This document shows positions 25,254-33,071 of a stretch of 64,000 bases of DNA, in pieces. The position numbers and the translations under genes were made by a program. The notes below the pieces were generated by a model that saw nothing but the letters and a program-made list of their open reading frames with translations, did not search any database and was not told the origin of the DNA. This DNA comes from Microbacterium sp. Leaf159. GTDB lineage: Bacteria > Actinomycetota > Actinomycetes > Actinomycetales > Microbacteriaceae. Location: NCBI RefSeq assembly GCF_001423615.1, contig NZ_LMOU01000001.1:2726436-2790435 (forward strand), written 5' to 3'. Numbering within the stretch: position 1 is the stretch's first letter; each line of letters starts with the position of its first letter.

Positions 25254-26113
25254 CCATCACCGCGACCGAGGCCACAGCAGCGGCGAGCGTGAAGGGCGAC
25301 AGCGTCCTGCGCCTGCACGACGTGCACATCGCCCATCGCCACACCGGCGAAGAGCTCGTCCGAGGAGTGAGCTTCGATCTGCGCCCCGGACGAGTGGTGG
25401 GCATCGTCGGCGAGTCCGGCAGCGGCAAGACGCTGACGTGCCGGGCGATCCTCGGTATCCTGCCCCGCCTGTTCCACATCTCGGGCGGGCGCGTCGAGCT
25501 GTTCGGCCGTGACATCGCCGGCTTCACGGCGCGCGACTGGGAGAAGCTCCGCGGCGTCAGCATCACCGCCGTGTTCCAGGACCCTGGTTCATACCTCAAC
25601 CCCTCGCTGCGGGTCGGCCCGCAGATCGCCGAAGCCCTGCGCGTGCGCGGGGGCCTGAAGCGCCGCGAGGCGAAGCGCCGCACGATCGCGCTCCTCGACG
25701 ACGTGCGGCTGCGCGACCCCGAGCTGATCTACCGCAGCTACCCGCACGAGCTCTCCGGCGGCATGCTGCAGCGTGTGCTGATCGCCTCCGCCATCTCGCT
25801 CGAACCGCGGATCCTGATCGCCGACGAGGTCACCACTGCCCTCGACGTCACGGTGCAGGCAGAGATCCTCGACCTCCTCATCGACCTCACCGAGCAGCAC
25901 GGACTCGCACTCATCGTCGTCTCGCACGACCTCGCGGTCATCGCGCAGACCTGCGACGACGTGCTGGTGCTCCGTCAGGGAGAGGTCGTCGAGCAGGGGC
26001 CGGCGAAGCGCATCCTGTTCGACCCCGAGGACGAGTACACCCGCCTCCTGATCGACGAGCACAACACCTACGGGCTCGACCGCTTCCGCCGGGTGGAGGC
26101 GACCCATGGCTGA
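25250..26113 (+). CDS. ABC transporter ATP-binding protein (DppD-like)
   Basis: 287-residue ATPase. Walker A GESGSGKT near residue 61, Q-loop FQDPGSYLNPSL, signature LSGGMLQRVL near 168 (the usual Q of LSGGQ is replaced by M), Walker B ILIADEVTTALD with V in place of the usual P, and switch VSHDLAV. These deviations are common in DppD-type subunits. The ATG at 25250 overlaps the permease stop. The following ATPase overlaps its end by 8 bases. Both ATPases serve the same importer. Confidence 0.9.
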   Translation: MTITATEATAAASVKGDSVLRLHDVHIAHRHTGEELVRGVSFDLRPGRVVGIVGESGSGKTLTCRAILGILPRLFHISGGRVELFGRDIAGFTARDWEKLRGVSITAVFQDPGSYLNPSLRVGPQIAEALRVRGGLKRREAKRRTIALLDDVRLRDPELIYRSYPHELSGGMLQRVLIASAISLEPRILIADEVTTALDVTVQAEILDLLIDLTEQHGLALIVVSHDLAVIAQTCDDVLVLRQGEVVEQGPAKRILFDPEDEYTRLLIDEHNTYGLDRFRRVEATHG

Positions 26114-26984
26114 GCAGAGCACCGCGACGACGGATCAGAGTCTCGCGGGGAAAGAGCAGAGCCCCGCCATCCGCATCGACGGCCTCCAGGTGTCGTACGG
26201 CAGCGGTCGGCACCGGACGCAGATCATCCACGATGCCTCGTTCGAGGTGGGTGTCGGCGAGTCCGTGGGCATCATCGGCGAGACCGGCTCCGGCAAGTCG
26301 ACGATCGCCAGGGCCGTGGTCGGCCTGGTTCCGGCTCGGGCCGGCAGCGTTCACGTCGGCGGCGAGGAGGTCACCGCCTTCGGTGCTCGGCAGTGGCGGG
26401 AGTTCCGTCGCCGAGGGGCGATCCAGTACGTGTTCCAGGATCCGCTGCGCGCGCTCGACCCCGACCTCACGATCGGCGAATCGCTGACCGAGCCGCTGCG
26501 ACTGCAGCGGCGGCTGTCGAAGGAGCAGATCCGCGACCGCATCGACTTCCGCCTCGAGCAGGTGCGACTGGACCGCGACCTGCTCGTGCGCTTCCCCGGC
26601 GAGCTCTCGGGAGGGCAGCGTCAGCGCGTGCTGCTGGCCAGGGCCCTCGCCACCGAGCCGCGCGTGCTGATCCTCGACGAGCCGGTGAGCGCGCTGGATG
26701 CTGCCAACCGTGTCTCGATCCTCGAGATCCTCAATAACCTGCGGGCAGCGGGAACGTCGCTCGTCTTCATCTCGCACGACCTCGGATCCGTCGCCGGCGT
26801 GACAGACCGCGTCGTGGTGCTCTACCGCGGCGAAGTCGTCGAGGTCGGTCGCACCGAGGACATCGTGAACGACCCGCAGCATCCGTACACCCGACTGCTC
26901 GTCGGCTCTGCGCCGAGCCTGCACGCCGGTGCCATCGACCGCGAAGAGCGGGCGCGCCTGCGCCGGGTGCTCGACGCCAGCTGA
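26106..26984 (+). CDS. ABC transporter ATP-binding protein (DppF-like)
   Basis: 292-residue ATPase. An N-terminal extension rich in S/T/Q precedes the domain. Walker A GETGSGKS is near residue 60, Q-loop FQDPLRALDPDL, signature LSGGQRQRV near 165, Walker B VLILDEPVSALD and switch ISHDLGS. The C-terminal segment has the oligopeptide-type HPYTRLLVGSAPSL. It overlaps the preceding ATPase gene by 8 bases and completes a five-component importer (binding protein, two permeases, two ATPases). The monooxygenase genes follow after 52 bases. Confidence 0.92.
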   Translation: MAEQSTATTDQSLAGKEQSPAIRIDGLQVSYGSGRHRTQIIHDASFEVGVGESVGIIGETGSGKSTIARAVVGLVPARAGSVHVGGEEVTAFGARQWREFRRRGAIQYVFQDPLRALDPDLTIGESLTEPLRLQRRLSKEQIRDRIDFRLEQVRLDRDLLVRFPGELSGGQRQRVLLARALATEPRVLILDEPVSALDAANRVSILEILNNLRAAGTSLVFISHDLGSVAGVTDRVVVLYRGEVVEVGRTEDIVNDPQHPYTRLLVGSAPSLHAGAIDREERARLRRVLDAS

Positions 26985-27036
26985 CGGCAACCCCCTCGAC
27001 CCCGCGACACGCCCCCAGAACACCCAGGAGACGGAC

Positions 27037-28389
27037 ATGACCGAACGCAAGCTCAAGATCGCCCTCAGCGTGTATGGGGTCGGCGGCCCCGGCCAGCACA
27101 GCCTCTGGAAGGATCCGCGGATCCCCGCGAACGCGTCGATCGACATCGACTGGTACATCGCGAGGGCGAAGCAGGCCGAGGCCGCGCTGTTCGATGCGCT
27201 CTTCATCGTCGACAGTCAGTTCATCAACGCGACCTACCCCGCGCACTACCTCAACCGTCTCGAGCCCCTCACCCTGCTGTCGGCCGTCGCGACCCACACG
27301 ACGAACCTCGGCCTGATCGGCACGGCCAGTTCGACGTACAACTCGCCGTTCAACCTTGCCCGTCGCTTCGGTTCTCTCGACCACATCAGCCACGGCCGCG
27401 CGGGCTGGAACGTCGTGACGAGCTTCGACACCGGCACCTCGCGCAACTACGGACTCGAGGAGCACCTCGACTACGCGACGCGCTACGGCCGCGCACTCGA
27501 AGCCGTGCGGGTCGTGCGGGGCCTGTGGGACTCGTACGAAGACGACGCCTTCGTCGCCGACGTCGAGAGCGACCTCTTCCTCGACCCCACGAAGCTGCAC
27601 GCCCTGAACCACCGGGGCGAGCACTTCCGTGTCGACGGGCCGCTCAACCTCTCGCGCTCGCCGCAGGGCCAGCCCGTCATCTTCCAGGCCGGCATCTCGG
27701 AGGAGGGCAAGACCCTCGCGGGCGAGGTGGCCGAGGGAATCTACGCCCCGGGCGAGGACATCGACACCGCCCGCGCCTACTACAAGGACGTCAAGGGCCG
27801 CCTTGCACAGCACGGCCGACACTGGGACGACCTCGTGATCCTGGTCGGCGCGACGCCGGTCATCGCATCGACGGATGCCGAGGCGCACCGCCTCGCCCGC
27901 GAGATCTACGAGTCCGACAACGACTTCGACCGCAAGCTCGCGGCCTTCGGTCGGGCTTTCGGCGCGTACGACTTCTCACAGCACGACCTCGATGCCCCGT
28001 TCCCCGACGTCAGCGCGCTGGCCGAGAAGGGCGGGCGCACGCGATCGGCGGCGATCGTCGAGCGCGCAACGGACGGGGGACTCACGCTGCGCCAGACGGT
28101 CGAGGAGTTCACGCAGTACTCGCCGTCGCCGTTCATCGGCAGCCCCGAGACCGTCGCCGACACGATCCAGGACTGGTTCCTCGGCCGCGCCGCCGACGGG
28201 CTGAACCTGCGCGCGCGCACGCCGGACGACATCGACACCTTCACGTCCGAGGTGCTGCCGATCCTGCAGCGTCGAGGACTCTTCCGCACCGAGTACGAGG
28301 CCGACACGCTGCGCGGCAACCTCGGACTCCGGGTGCCCGAGAACAGCAACACGGCGGGCGCCTCGGCATCCGCCCTCGTCGAAGCGTAG
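27037..28389 (+). CDS. LLM-class flavin monooxygenase (NtaA/SnaA/DszA type), copy 1
   Basis: 450-residue member of the bacterial-luciferase-like monooxygenases that use FMNH2 from a separate reductase to oxidise substrates such as chelators, sulfur heterocycles or sulfonates. Visible landmarks: IDIDWYIARAKQAEAALFDALF (split), RLEPLTLLSAVATHTTNLGLIGTAS, SLDHISHGRAGWNVVTS (FMN site), HRGEHFRVDGPLN, PQGQPVIFQAG and PFIGSPETVADTIQDWF. The ATG at 27037 follows CAGGAG. A same-length paralogue comes 11 bases later. No flavin reductase is encoded nearby, so it must be supplied from elsewhere. Confidence 0.9.
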   Translation: MTERKLKIALSVYGVGGPGQHSLWKDPRIPANASIDIDWYIARAKQAEAALFDALFIVDSQFINATYPAHYLNRLEPLTLLSAVATHTTNLGLIGTASSTYNSPFNLARRFGSLDHISHGRAGWNVVTSFDTGTSRNYGLEEHLDYATRYGRALEAVRVVRGLWDSYEDDAFVADVESDLFLDPTKLHALNHRGEHFRVDGPLNLSRSPQGQPVIFQAGISEEGKTLAGEVAEGIYAPGEDIDTARAYYKDVKGRLAQHGRHWDDLVILVGATPVIASTDAEAHRLAREIYESDNDFDRKLAAFGRAFGAYDFSQHDLDAPFPDVSALAEKGGRTRSAAIVERATDGGLTLRQTVEEFTQYSPSPFIGSPETVADTIQDWFLGRAADGLNLRARTPDDIDTFTSEVLPILQRRGLFRTEYEADTLRGNLGLRVPENSNTAGASASALVEA

Positions 28390-28400
28390 GAGAGAAGGAC

Positions 28401-29753
28401 ATGGCAGACAGGAAGCTCAAGCTCGGACTCGTGCTCACCGGATCCGGGGGCCCCGGCAACCACAATCTGTGGCTGGACCCCGAGATCCCCGCGAACGCGA
28501 GCGTCGACATCGACTGGTACATCGAGCACGCGAAGAAGGCCGAGGAGTCGAAGTTCGACCTGGTCTTCATCGTCGACAGCCAATACATCACCCCGGATTC
28601 ACCGCCGCACTACCTCAGCAGGCTCGAGCCGCTCACGCTGCTGTCGGCCCTCGCCACGCACACAAAGCGGGTGGGCCTGGTCGGTACGCTGACGACCTCG
28701 TACAACGCGCCGTTCAACGTGGCGAGGCGCTTCGCGTCGCTCGACCACATCAGCCACGGCCGCGCCGGGTGGAACGTCGTCACGAGCGGGGATGCCGGAA
28801 CAGCAGGCAACTACGGACTCGACGAGCACTACGACTACGACACCCGCTACGGGCGGGCGAGCGAGCACGTCAAGCTCGTGCAGGCGCTGTGGGATTCGTA
28901 CGAGCCCGACGCGCTGCCGCGGGATCGTGCGACCGCGCAGTTCCTCGACCCGTCGAAGCTGCACGCGCTCAACCATCGGGGCGAGCACTTCTCGGTCACG
29001 GGACCGCTGAACATCGAACGGCTGCCGCAGGGGGCACCGGTGATCTTCCAGGCCGGCGACTCCGAGCAGGGCCGCGATCTCGGTGCGGAGGTGGGGGAGG
29101 GCATCTTCACGCACGCGGCGACGCTCGCCGGTGCCCAGGCGTTCTACGACGACATCAAGGGTCGAGCGGTGTCGAAGTACGGCCGTCGGCCGGAGGACCT
29201 GGTGATCCTGCCCGGCGTCGGGGTCGTGATCGGCGACACCGACGACGAGGCGGGCGAGCTCGAGCAACACTACCGGTCGAGCGACCACTCGTTCGCGCAG
29301 GCGCTGGGGGAGTTCGGCCGGTCGTTCGGCTGGCACGACTTCCGTCAGTACGACCTCGACTCCCCGTTCCCGCAGGACGTGCTGCGGTACGCGCAGAACA
29401 GCTTCCGCACGCAGGCCGAGCGGATCGCAGCCCATGCCGCCGAGGCGAAGCTGTCGCTGCGTGAGACGGTGCAGCTGAGCCTGCGTCGCGAACGCGGTCC
29501 GTTCGTCGGCACGGCCGAGACCGTGGCCGACCGCCTGCAGGAGTGGTTCGAGGCGTACGGCCTCGACGGCTACAACATCCACGCCGGTCACCCGGCTCAG
29601 CTGACGCGATTCCTCGATGAGGTGGTGCCGATCCTGCAGCACCGTGGGGTCTTCCGCACCGAGTACGAGAGCGACACACTGCGCGGAAACCTCGGCCTGA
29701 AGACGCCCGAGAACCGGTATGTGGCGGCGCGCGCGGAGGCGGTCACCGTCTGA
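28401..29753 (+). CDS. LLM-class flavin monooxygenase (NtaA/SnaA/DszA type), copy 2
   Basis: Also 450 residues, plainly related to the preceding protein along its whole length, with shared blocks such as IPANASVDIDWYI, LDHISHGRAGWNVVTS, LHALNHRGEHFSVTGPLN and VFRTEYESDTLRGNLGLKTPEN. It differs in substrate-facing loops (for example SGDAGTAGNYGLDEHY and the region around 290-330). The two genes therefore arose by tandem duplication and probably act on different or successive substrates, or as a heteromer. A Shine-Dalgarno AGGAGAGAAGG lies in the 11-base gap. It ends the operon and converges on an MFS gene. Confidence 0.9.
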   Translation: MADRKLKLGLVLTGSGGPGNHNLWLDPEIPANASVDIDWYIEHAKKAEESKFDLVFIVDSQYITPDSPPHYLSRLEPLTLLSALATHTKRVGLVGTLTTSYNAPFNVARRFASLDHISHGRAGWNVVTSGDAGTAGNYGLDEHYDYDTRYGRASEHVKLVQALWDSYEPDALPRDRATAQFLDPSKLHALNHRGEHFSVTGPLNIERLPQGAPVIFQAGDSEQGRDLGAEVGEGIFTHAATLAGAQAFYDDIKGRAVSKYGRRPEDLVILPGVGVVIGDTDDEAGELEQHYRSSDHSFAQALGEFGRSFGWHDFRQYDLDSPFPQDVLRYAQNSFRTQAERIAAHAAEAKLSLRETVQLSLRRERGPFVGTAETVADRLQEWFEAYGLDGYNIHAGHPAQLTRFLDEVVPILQHRGVFRTEYESDTLRGNLGLKTPENRYVAARAEAVTV

Positions 29754-29800
29754 GTCGAGACGCCGGGCCTGGTCGGCCGGCAGCCCTGCTGCCCGCCCGC

Positions 29801-31213
29801 TCAGGCGTTCTGCGTGGCCTTGACCGGGAGCAGCAGCAGGAAGCCCGCGATCAGCACGATCACGATGCCGAGGATGCCGTAGGACGTCGACCCCGAGAGC
29901 ACGATCAGCAGGGTCCATGCGCCGGATGCCATCCAGCTCGCCGCCCGCCCCGTCGTGGCGTAGAGGCCGAAGATCTCGCCCTCGCGCCCGGCCGGGGTGA
30001 TGCGGGCGAGGAACGACCGCGACGCCGCCTGGGCGGGGCCGACGAACGCGCAGAGCAGCAGTCCGCCGATCCAGAACACGATCGTGCCCCCATCCACCAG
30101 GAAGAACACGGCGAGGCCCGCGATCACCATGGATGCGAGGGAGATGAGGATGATCCGCTTCGGGCCGAAGCGGTCGTCGTAGCGTCCGGCGATGATCGTC
30201 GAGACGCCCGCGATGAGGTTCGCCGCGATGCCGAAGATCACCAGGTCGAGGAACTCGAAATCGAACACCTGGCTGGCGATGACCGCGCCGAACGCGAAGA
30301 CGCCGCCGAGTCCGTCGCGGAACACCGCGCTGGACAGCAGGAACCAGAAGGTCTGACGGGTCTCGGGGTTGCGGTAGAGGCCCGTGACGTCCTTCACGAG
30401 CAGCCCGTACGACGCGAAGAAGCCGACCTTGCGCTCGGGGCGGCCGAGCGAGGGCTCCGGCACGTTGAGGAAGATCGGGATGGAGAAGACGATCGCCCAG
30501 ATCGCGCAGCCGACGGCGATGATGCGGAACGGCAGGCCGCCATCCTCCGGCAGACCGAACCAGTCGAGCATGTAGAAGACGACGACGAGGACGAGCGCGA
30601 TGATGCCGCCGATGTACCCGAAGCCCCAGCCGAGGCCCGAGATGCGTCCGACGGTCTTCGGGTTCGCGATGCCGATGAGCATCGCGTTCGAGTTCACGGC
30701 GGCGATCTCGCCGAATACGGAGCCGGCCGAGATCAGCGCGACGCCGAGCCAGAACAGCGCCGGCGTCGGCTCGACGAACCACAGGCCGAACATGCAGGCG
30801 ATGAGCGCGCCGGTGCCGATCCCGAGCCAGAGCTTCTGACGGCCCGCGGCATCCGCCCGCTGGCCGAGCACCGGCGCGATCAGGAGGATCGCGATCCCGG
30901 CGATCGTCGACCCGAGGCCTAGCCCCGAGGCGAGGTCGGCCTCGGCGGCTTCGCGGATCGGGTCCTTCGCGTCGAGTCCCGCGATCGACGCCGGCAGGAA
31001 CGCCTCGGTCGTGAGGTACAGCGCGGTGAAGATGAAGGTGAGGATGACGGTGTTGAAGGGCTGCGTCGCCCAGTCCCACAGCGCCCACGAGTAGACCTGC
31101 TTCTTGGGGGCCGGTGTCTCGCCGCGCAGGTCGAGGCCGATGACTCCGACCGCGCCGCTGTTGGCCGTCGCAGCGGGCTCGGGCACCGCGCCGCTCTGCG
31201 GGGATTCGCTCAT
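29801..31213 (-). CDS. MFS transporter, UMF1/Atg22-like
   Basis: 470-residue major facilitator with about 12 helices. The opening WALWDWATQPFNTVILTFIFTALY and later NSNAMLIGIANPKTVGRISGLGWGFGYIGGI match the UMF1/Atg22-like group, whose bacterial members are poorly characterised. The conserved loop between helices 2 and 3 reads GQRADAAGRQKLWLGIGTG. A hydrophilic N-terminal extension of about 40 residues is present. It is convergent with the monooxygenase operon, so it need not belong to it functionally, though it could export products. Confidence 0.85.
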   Translation of the reverse strand: MSESPQSGAVPEPAATANSGAVGVIGLDLRGETPAPKKQVYSWALWDWATQPFNTVILTFIFTALYLTTEAFLPASIAGLDAKDPIREAAEADLASGLGLGSTIAGIAILLIAPVLGQRADAAGRQKLWLGIGTGALIACMFGLWFVEPTPALFWLGVALISAGSVFGEIAAVNSNAMLIGIANPKTVGRISGLGWGFGYIGGIIALVLVVVFYMLDWFGLPEDGGLPFRIIAVGCAIWAIVFSIPIFLNVPEPSLGRPERKVGFFASYGLLVKDVTGLYRNPETRQTFWFLLSSAVFRDGLGGVFAFGAVIASQVFDFEFLDLVIFGIAANLIAGVSTIIAGRYDDRFGPKRIILISLASMVIAGLAVFFLVDGGTIVFWIGGLLLCAFVGPAQAASRSFLARITPAGREGEIFGLYATTGRAASWMASGAWTLLIVLSGSTSYGILGIVIVLIAGFLLLLPVKATQNA

Positions 31214-31302
31214 GCTCGAAGTCTGGCGGCGTGGGGTGAACGGAGGGTGACGGCGCGCCGCGCGGCGGTCTCCCCTCCTCGGGTACGCCTCACCCCTTCG
31301 GG

Positions 31303-31308
31303 TACCGT
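31303..31308 (+). promoter_or_regulatory. -10 box (TACCGT) of apparently leaderless TOPRIM gene
   Basis: TACCGT ends 6 bases before the ATG at 31315. The sequence TCGGGTAC occurs twice within 25 bases here (31279 and 31299). Confidence 0.45.
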
Positions 31309-31314
31309 CGAGGC

Positions 31315-31911
31315 ATGCCGACGACGCCGGAGGTGCCTCGCGCCGTCCGTCGCGCCGTGCGTCGCACCGTCGTCCTGTTCGAGGGCCGCAGCGACAGCCT
31401 CGCGTTCATCGCCCTGGCGCGACGTCGGAGCCTCGGCATCGACACTCTCGACCTGATCGACCTCGACGGCATCACCAACCTCCGCAAAGCTCTGGCCGCG
31501 CTGCGGGCGGAGTCGGATGCTCCGCGCGTCCTCGGTCTGTACGACGCGGCCGAGGGGGACTACGTCGCGAAGATCCTCGTGGAGGTCGGCGTCATCGCCG
31601 ACGGCGCCGCTCCGAGCGATGCCGGCTTCTACGGCTGCGAACGGGACCTCGAAGACGAGGTGATCGCGGCGGCCGGTCCTGAACTGGTGCTGGACACGCT
31701 GGCTGCTCGGGGCGAGCTCGCCCGATTCCAGGTGTTCCAGGGGCAGCCGGCCCAGCGCGAGCGCACCATCGACGAGCAGCTGCATCGCTTCGCCGGCACC
31801 GCCGCCGGCAGGAAGGCCCGCTTCTCGGCAGACGTGATCGATGCGCTGCCGCTCGCGCGGATGCCGCGGCCCCTCGACGATCTGCTCGACGCAGCCCTGC
31901 GTCCCGGCTGA
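31315..31911 (+). CDS. Stand-alone OLD-type TOPRIM domain protein
   Basis: 198-residue protein that is essentially one TOPRIM-like domain. The catalytic Glu motif is VVLFEGRSDSLAF (E23, G24, S26, D27). A second acidic cluster is in RVLGLYDAAEGDYV (near 78-90), and YGCERDLEDEVI lies near 113. These match the TOPRIM part of OLD-family nucleases, where it is normally joined to an ABC-type ATPase. No ATPase is encoded nearby, so its partner and activity (nuclease, nucleotidyl hydrolase or other) are open. The C-terminal 70 residues are helical. It is convergent with the AsnC-type regulator gene. Confidence 0.75.
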   Translation: MPTTPEVPRAVRRAVRRTVVLFEGRSDSLAFIALARRRSLGIDTLDLIDLDGITNLRKALAALRAESDAPRVLGLYDAAEGDYVAKILVEVGVIADGAAPSDAGFYGCERDLEDEVIAAAGPELVLDTLAARGELARFQVFQGQPAQRERTIDEQLHRFAGTAAGRKARFSADVIDALPLARMPRPLDDLLDAALRPG

Positions 31912-31943
31912 CCGGCGTCGCGTTTGAGTCGCCCGCGTCGCGA

Positions 31944-32849
31944 TCAGCGACGCGCGCTGATCATCGGCTCGCGCAGGGTGCGGGCGTAGTCCTCCTTCAG
32001 CACGGCCAAGTGCAGCCACGACTCGATGCGAGTGACGCCGGCGAGCGAGCGCAGCCGCTCGAGGCTCGCGTACAGGGCCCCGGCCGAGGGCTCGACCAGC
32101 GTGGCCACCGCGTCGAAGCGGCCGAGCGTGCGGGCGGCGAAGTCGATGCCGCGACCGGTTCGCAGCTCGTCGATGACCGCCTCGTCGTCGTGGTTGAGGG
32201 TGAGCCCGACGCCCATCGACAGCTGCCGGTGCGCGAGACCCCTCGCTTCGACCGCGCTGATCTTGATCACCCCGCCGTCGATCAGGCGCTGCACGCGGGT
32301 CGCGACAGCCGACGGAGACAGGCGCACGGCCTCGCCGAGAGCGCGGAAGCTCATGCGTCCATCCGACTGCAGATGCTCGATCAGGTCTTCGTCGACCGCG
32401 TCGGGGGTGACATCGCCGTGGTACTCCGAGACGAAGAACCCCTTCACCACGGTCGAGTAGATGATCGTGTTGATGTCGAGCACGCCGTCGATCGCGCGGA
32501 TCTGGGCGAGTAGGTCGTGCAGATCCGCCATCGTGCCCAGGCGCACCTCGGTGACGAGGTCGTGTGCGCCGCCGACCGCCGACACGAGCACGGTCTCGCT
32601 CATGTCGCGCAGGTGCTCCGCCACGATCTCGACCTCGCCGTCGGTGCGGATCGACACGTGCGCGAGCACATGCTGGCCGAGGAAGACCGGATCGACGGCC
32701 GCGACCACGCGCACCGTGCGGTCGTCGAGCATCGTCCGCAGCCGGGCCGCGACCGCAGCCCTCGACTGTCCCAGGCGCAACGACAGCGACCGGATGCTGG
32801 CGCGGCCGTCCTCCTGGAGAGCGCGGATCAGCTCGGCGTCGAAATCCAT
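31944..32849 (-). CDS. Lrp/AsnC-family regulator with two HTH-RAM modules
   Basis: 301 residues arranged as HTH (1-55), RAM ligand domain (about 62-140), second HTH (about 150-200, DEDLIEHLQSDGRMSFRALGEAVRLSPSAVATRVQRL split), second RAM (about 210-290). Normal Lrp/AsnC proteins have one module of about 150 residues, so this is a fused tandem dimer. It is divergent from the MHS transporter-amidohydrolase-ThDP enzyme-ureohydrolase operon, and the shared 222-base gap holds two inverted repeats. It is probably an amino-acid-like effector-responsive regulator of that operon. Confidence 0.88.
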   Translation of the reverse strand: MDFDAELIRALQEDGRASIRSLSLRLGQSRAAVAARLRTMLDDRTVRVVAAVDPVFLGQHVLAHVSIRTDGEVEIVAEHLRDMSETVLVSAVGGAHDLVTEVRLGTMADLHDLLAQIRAIDGVLDINTIIYSTVVKGFFVSEYHGDVTPDAVDEDLIEHLQSDGRMSFRALGEAVRLSPSAVATRVQRLIDGGVIKISAVEARGLAHRQLSMGVGLTLNHDDEAVIDELRTGRGIDFAARTLGRFDAVATLVEPSAGALYASLERLRSLAGVTRIESWLHLAVLKEDYARTLREPMISARR

Positions 32850-32935
32850 GGTTCAGCCCACATTCGTCAGATTCCCGCGAACGTCCATCCACGAGTGCAT
32901 AAGTGCAGTGTAGAAGTGTTTCGATGGGGTGTGTA

Positions 32936-32949
32936 GTGCAATACTGCAC
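32936..32949. promoter_or_regulatory. Inverted repeat in AsnC/MFS intergenic region (site 1)
   Basis: GTGCA-N4-TGCAC, flanked by further GTG/CAC repeats (AAGTGCAGTG at 32901, GTGTAGTGCA at 32931). It is a candidate binding site for the divergent regulator, on its promoter side. Confidence 0.5.
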
Positions 32950-32963
32950 ACTTTGGCTCACAT

Positions 32964-32995
32964 AACTCCAGTGAATCGTCTGTCACGCTGGAGTT
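32964..32995. promoter_or_regulatory. Inverted repeat in AsnC/MFS intergenic region (site 2)
   Basis: AACTCCAG (32964-32971) and CTGGAGTT (32988-32995), perfect over 8 bp with a 16-base spacer, about 75 bases upstream of the transporter start. Wide spacing fits a multimeric regulator wrapping DNA. Confidence 0.5.
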
Positions 32996-33071
32996 CTGAC
33001 CTTGTTCTCGGGTCCGCGCGTCCGTAGCATCCTTCGCTATCCGACATCTTCCGCAAAGGAGCGGGCCACAC

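Noticed and set aside
29754..29800. Short GGCAG/CTGCC stem between LLM and MFS genes as terminator
   Set aside because: Only 5 bp, no T-tract; too weak to list as a feature.
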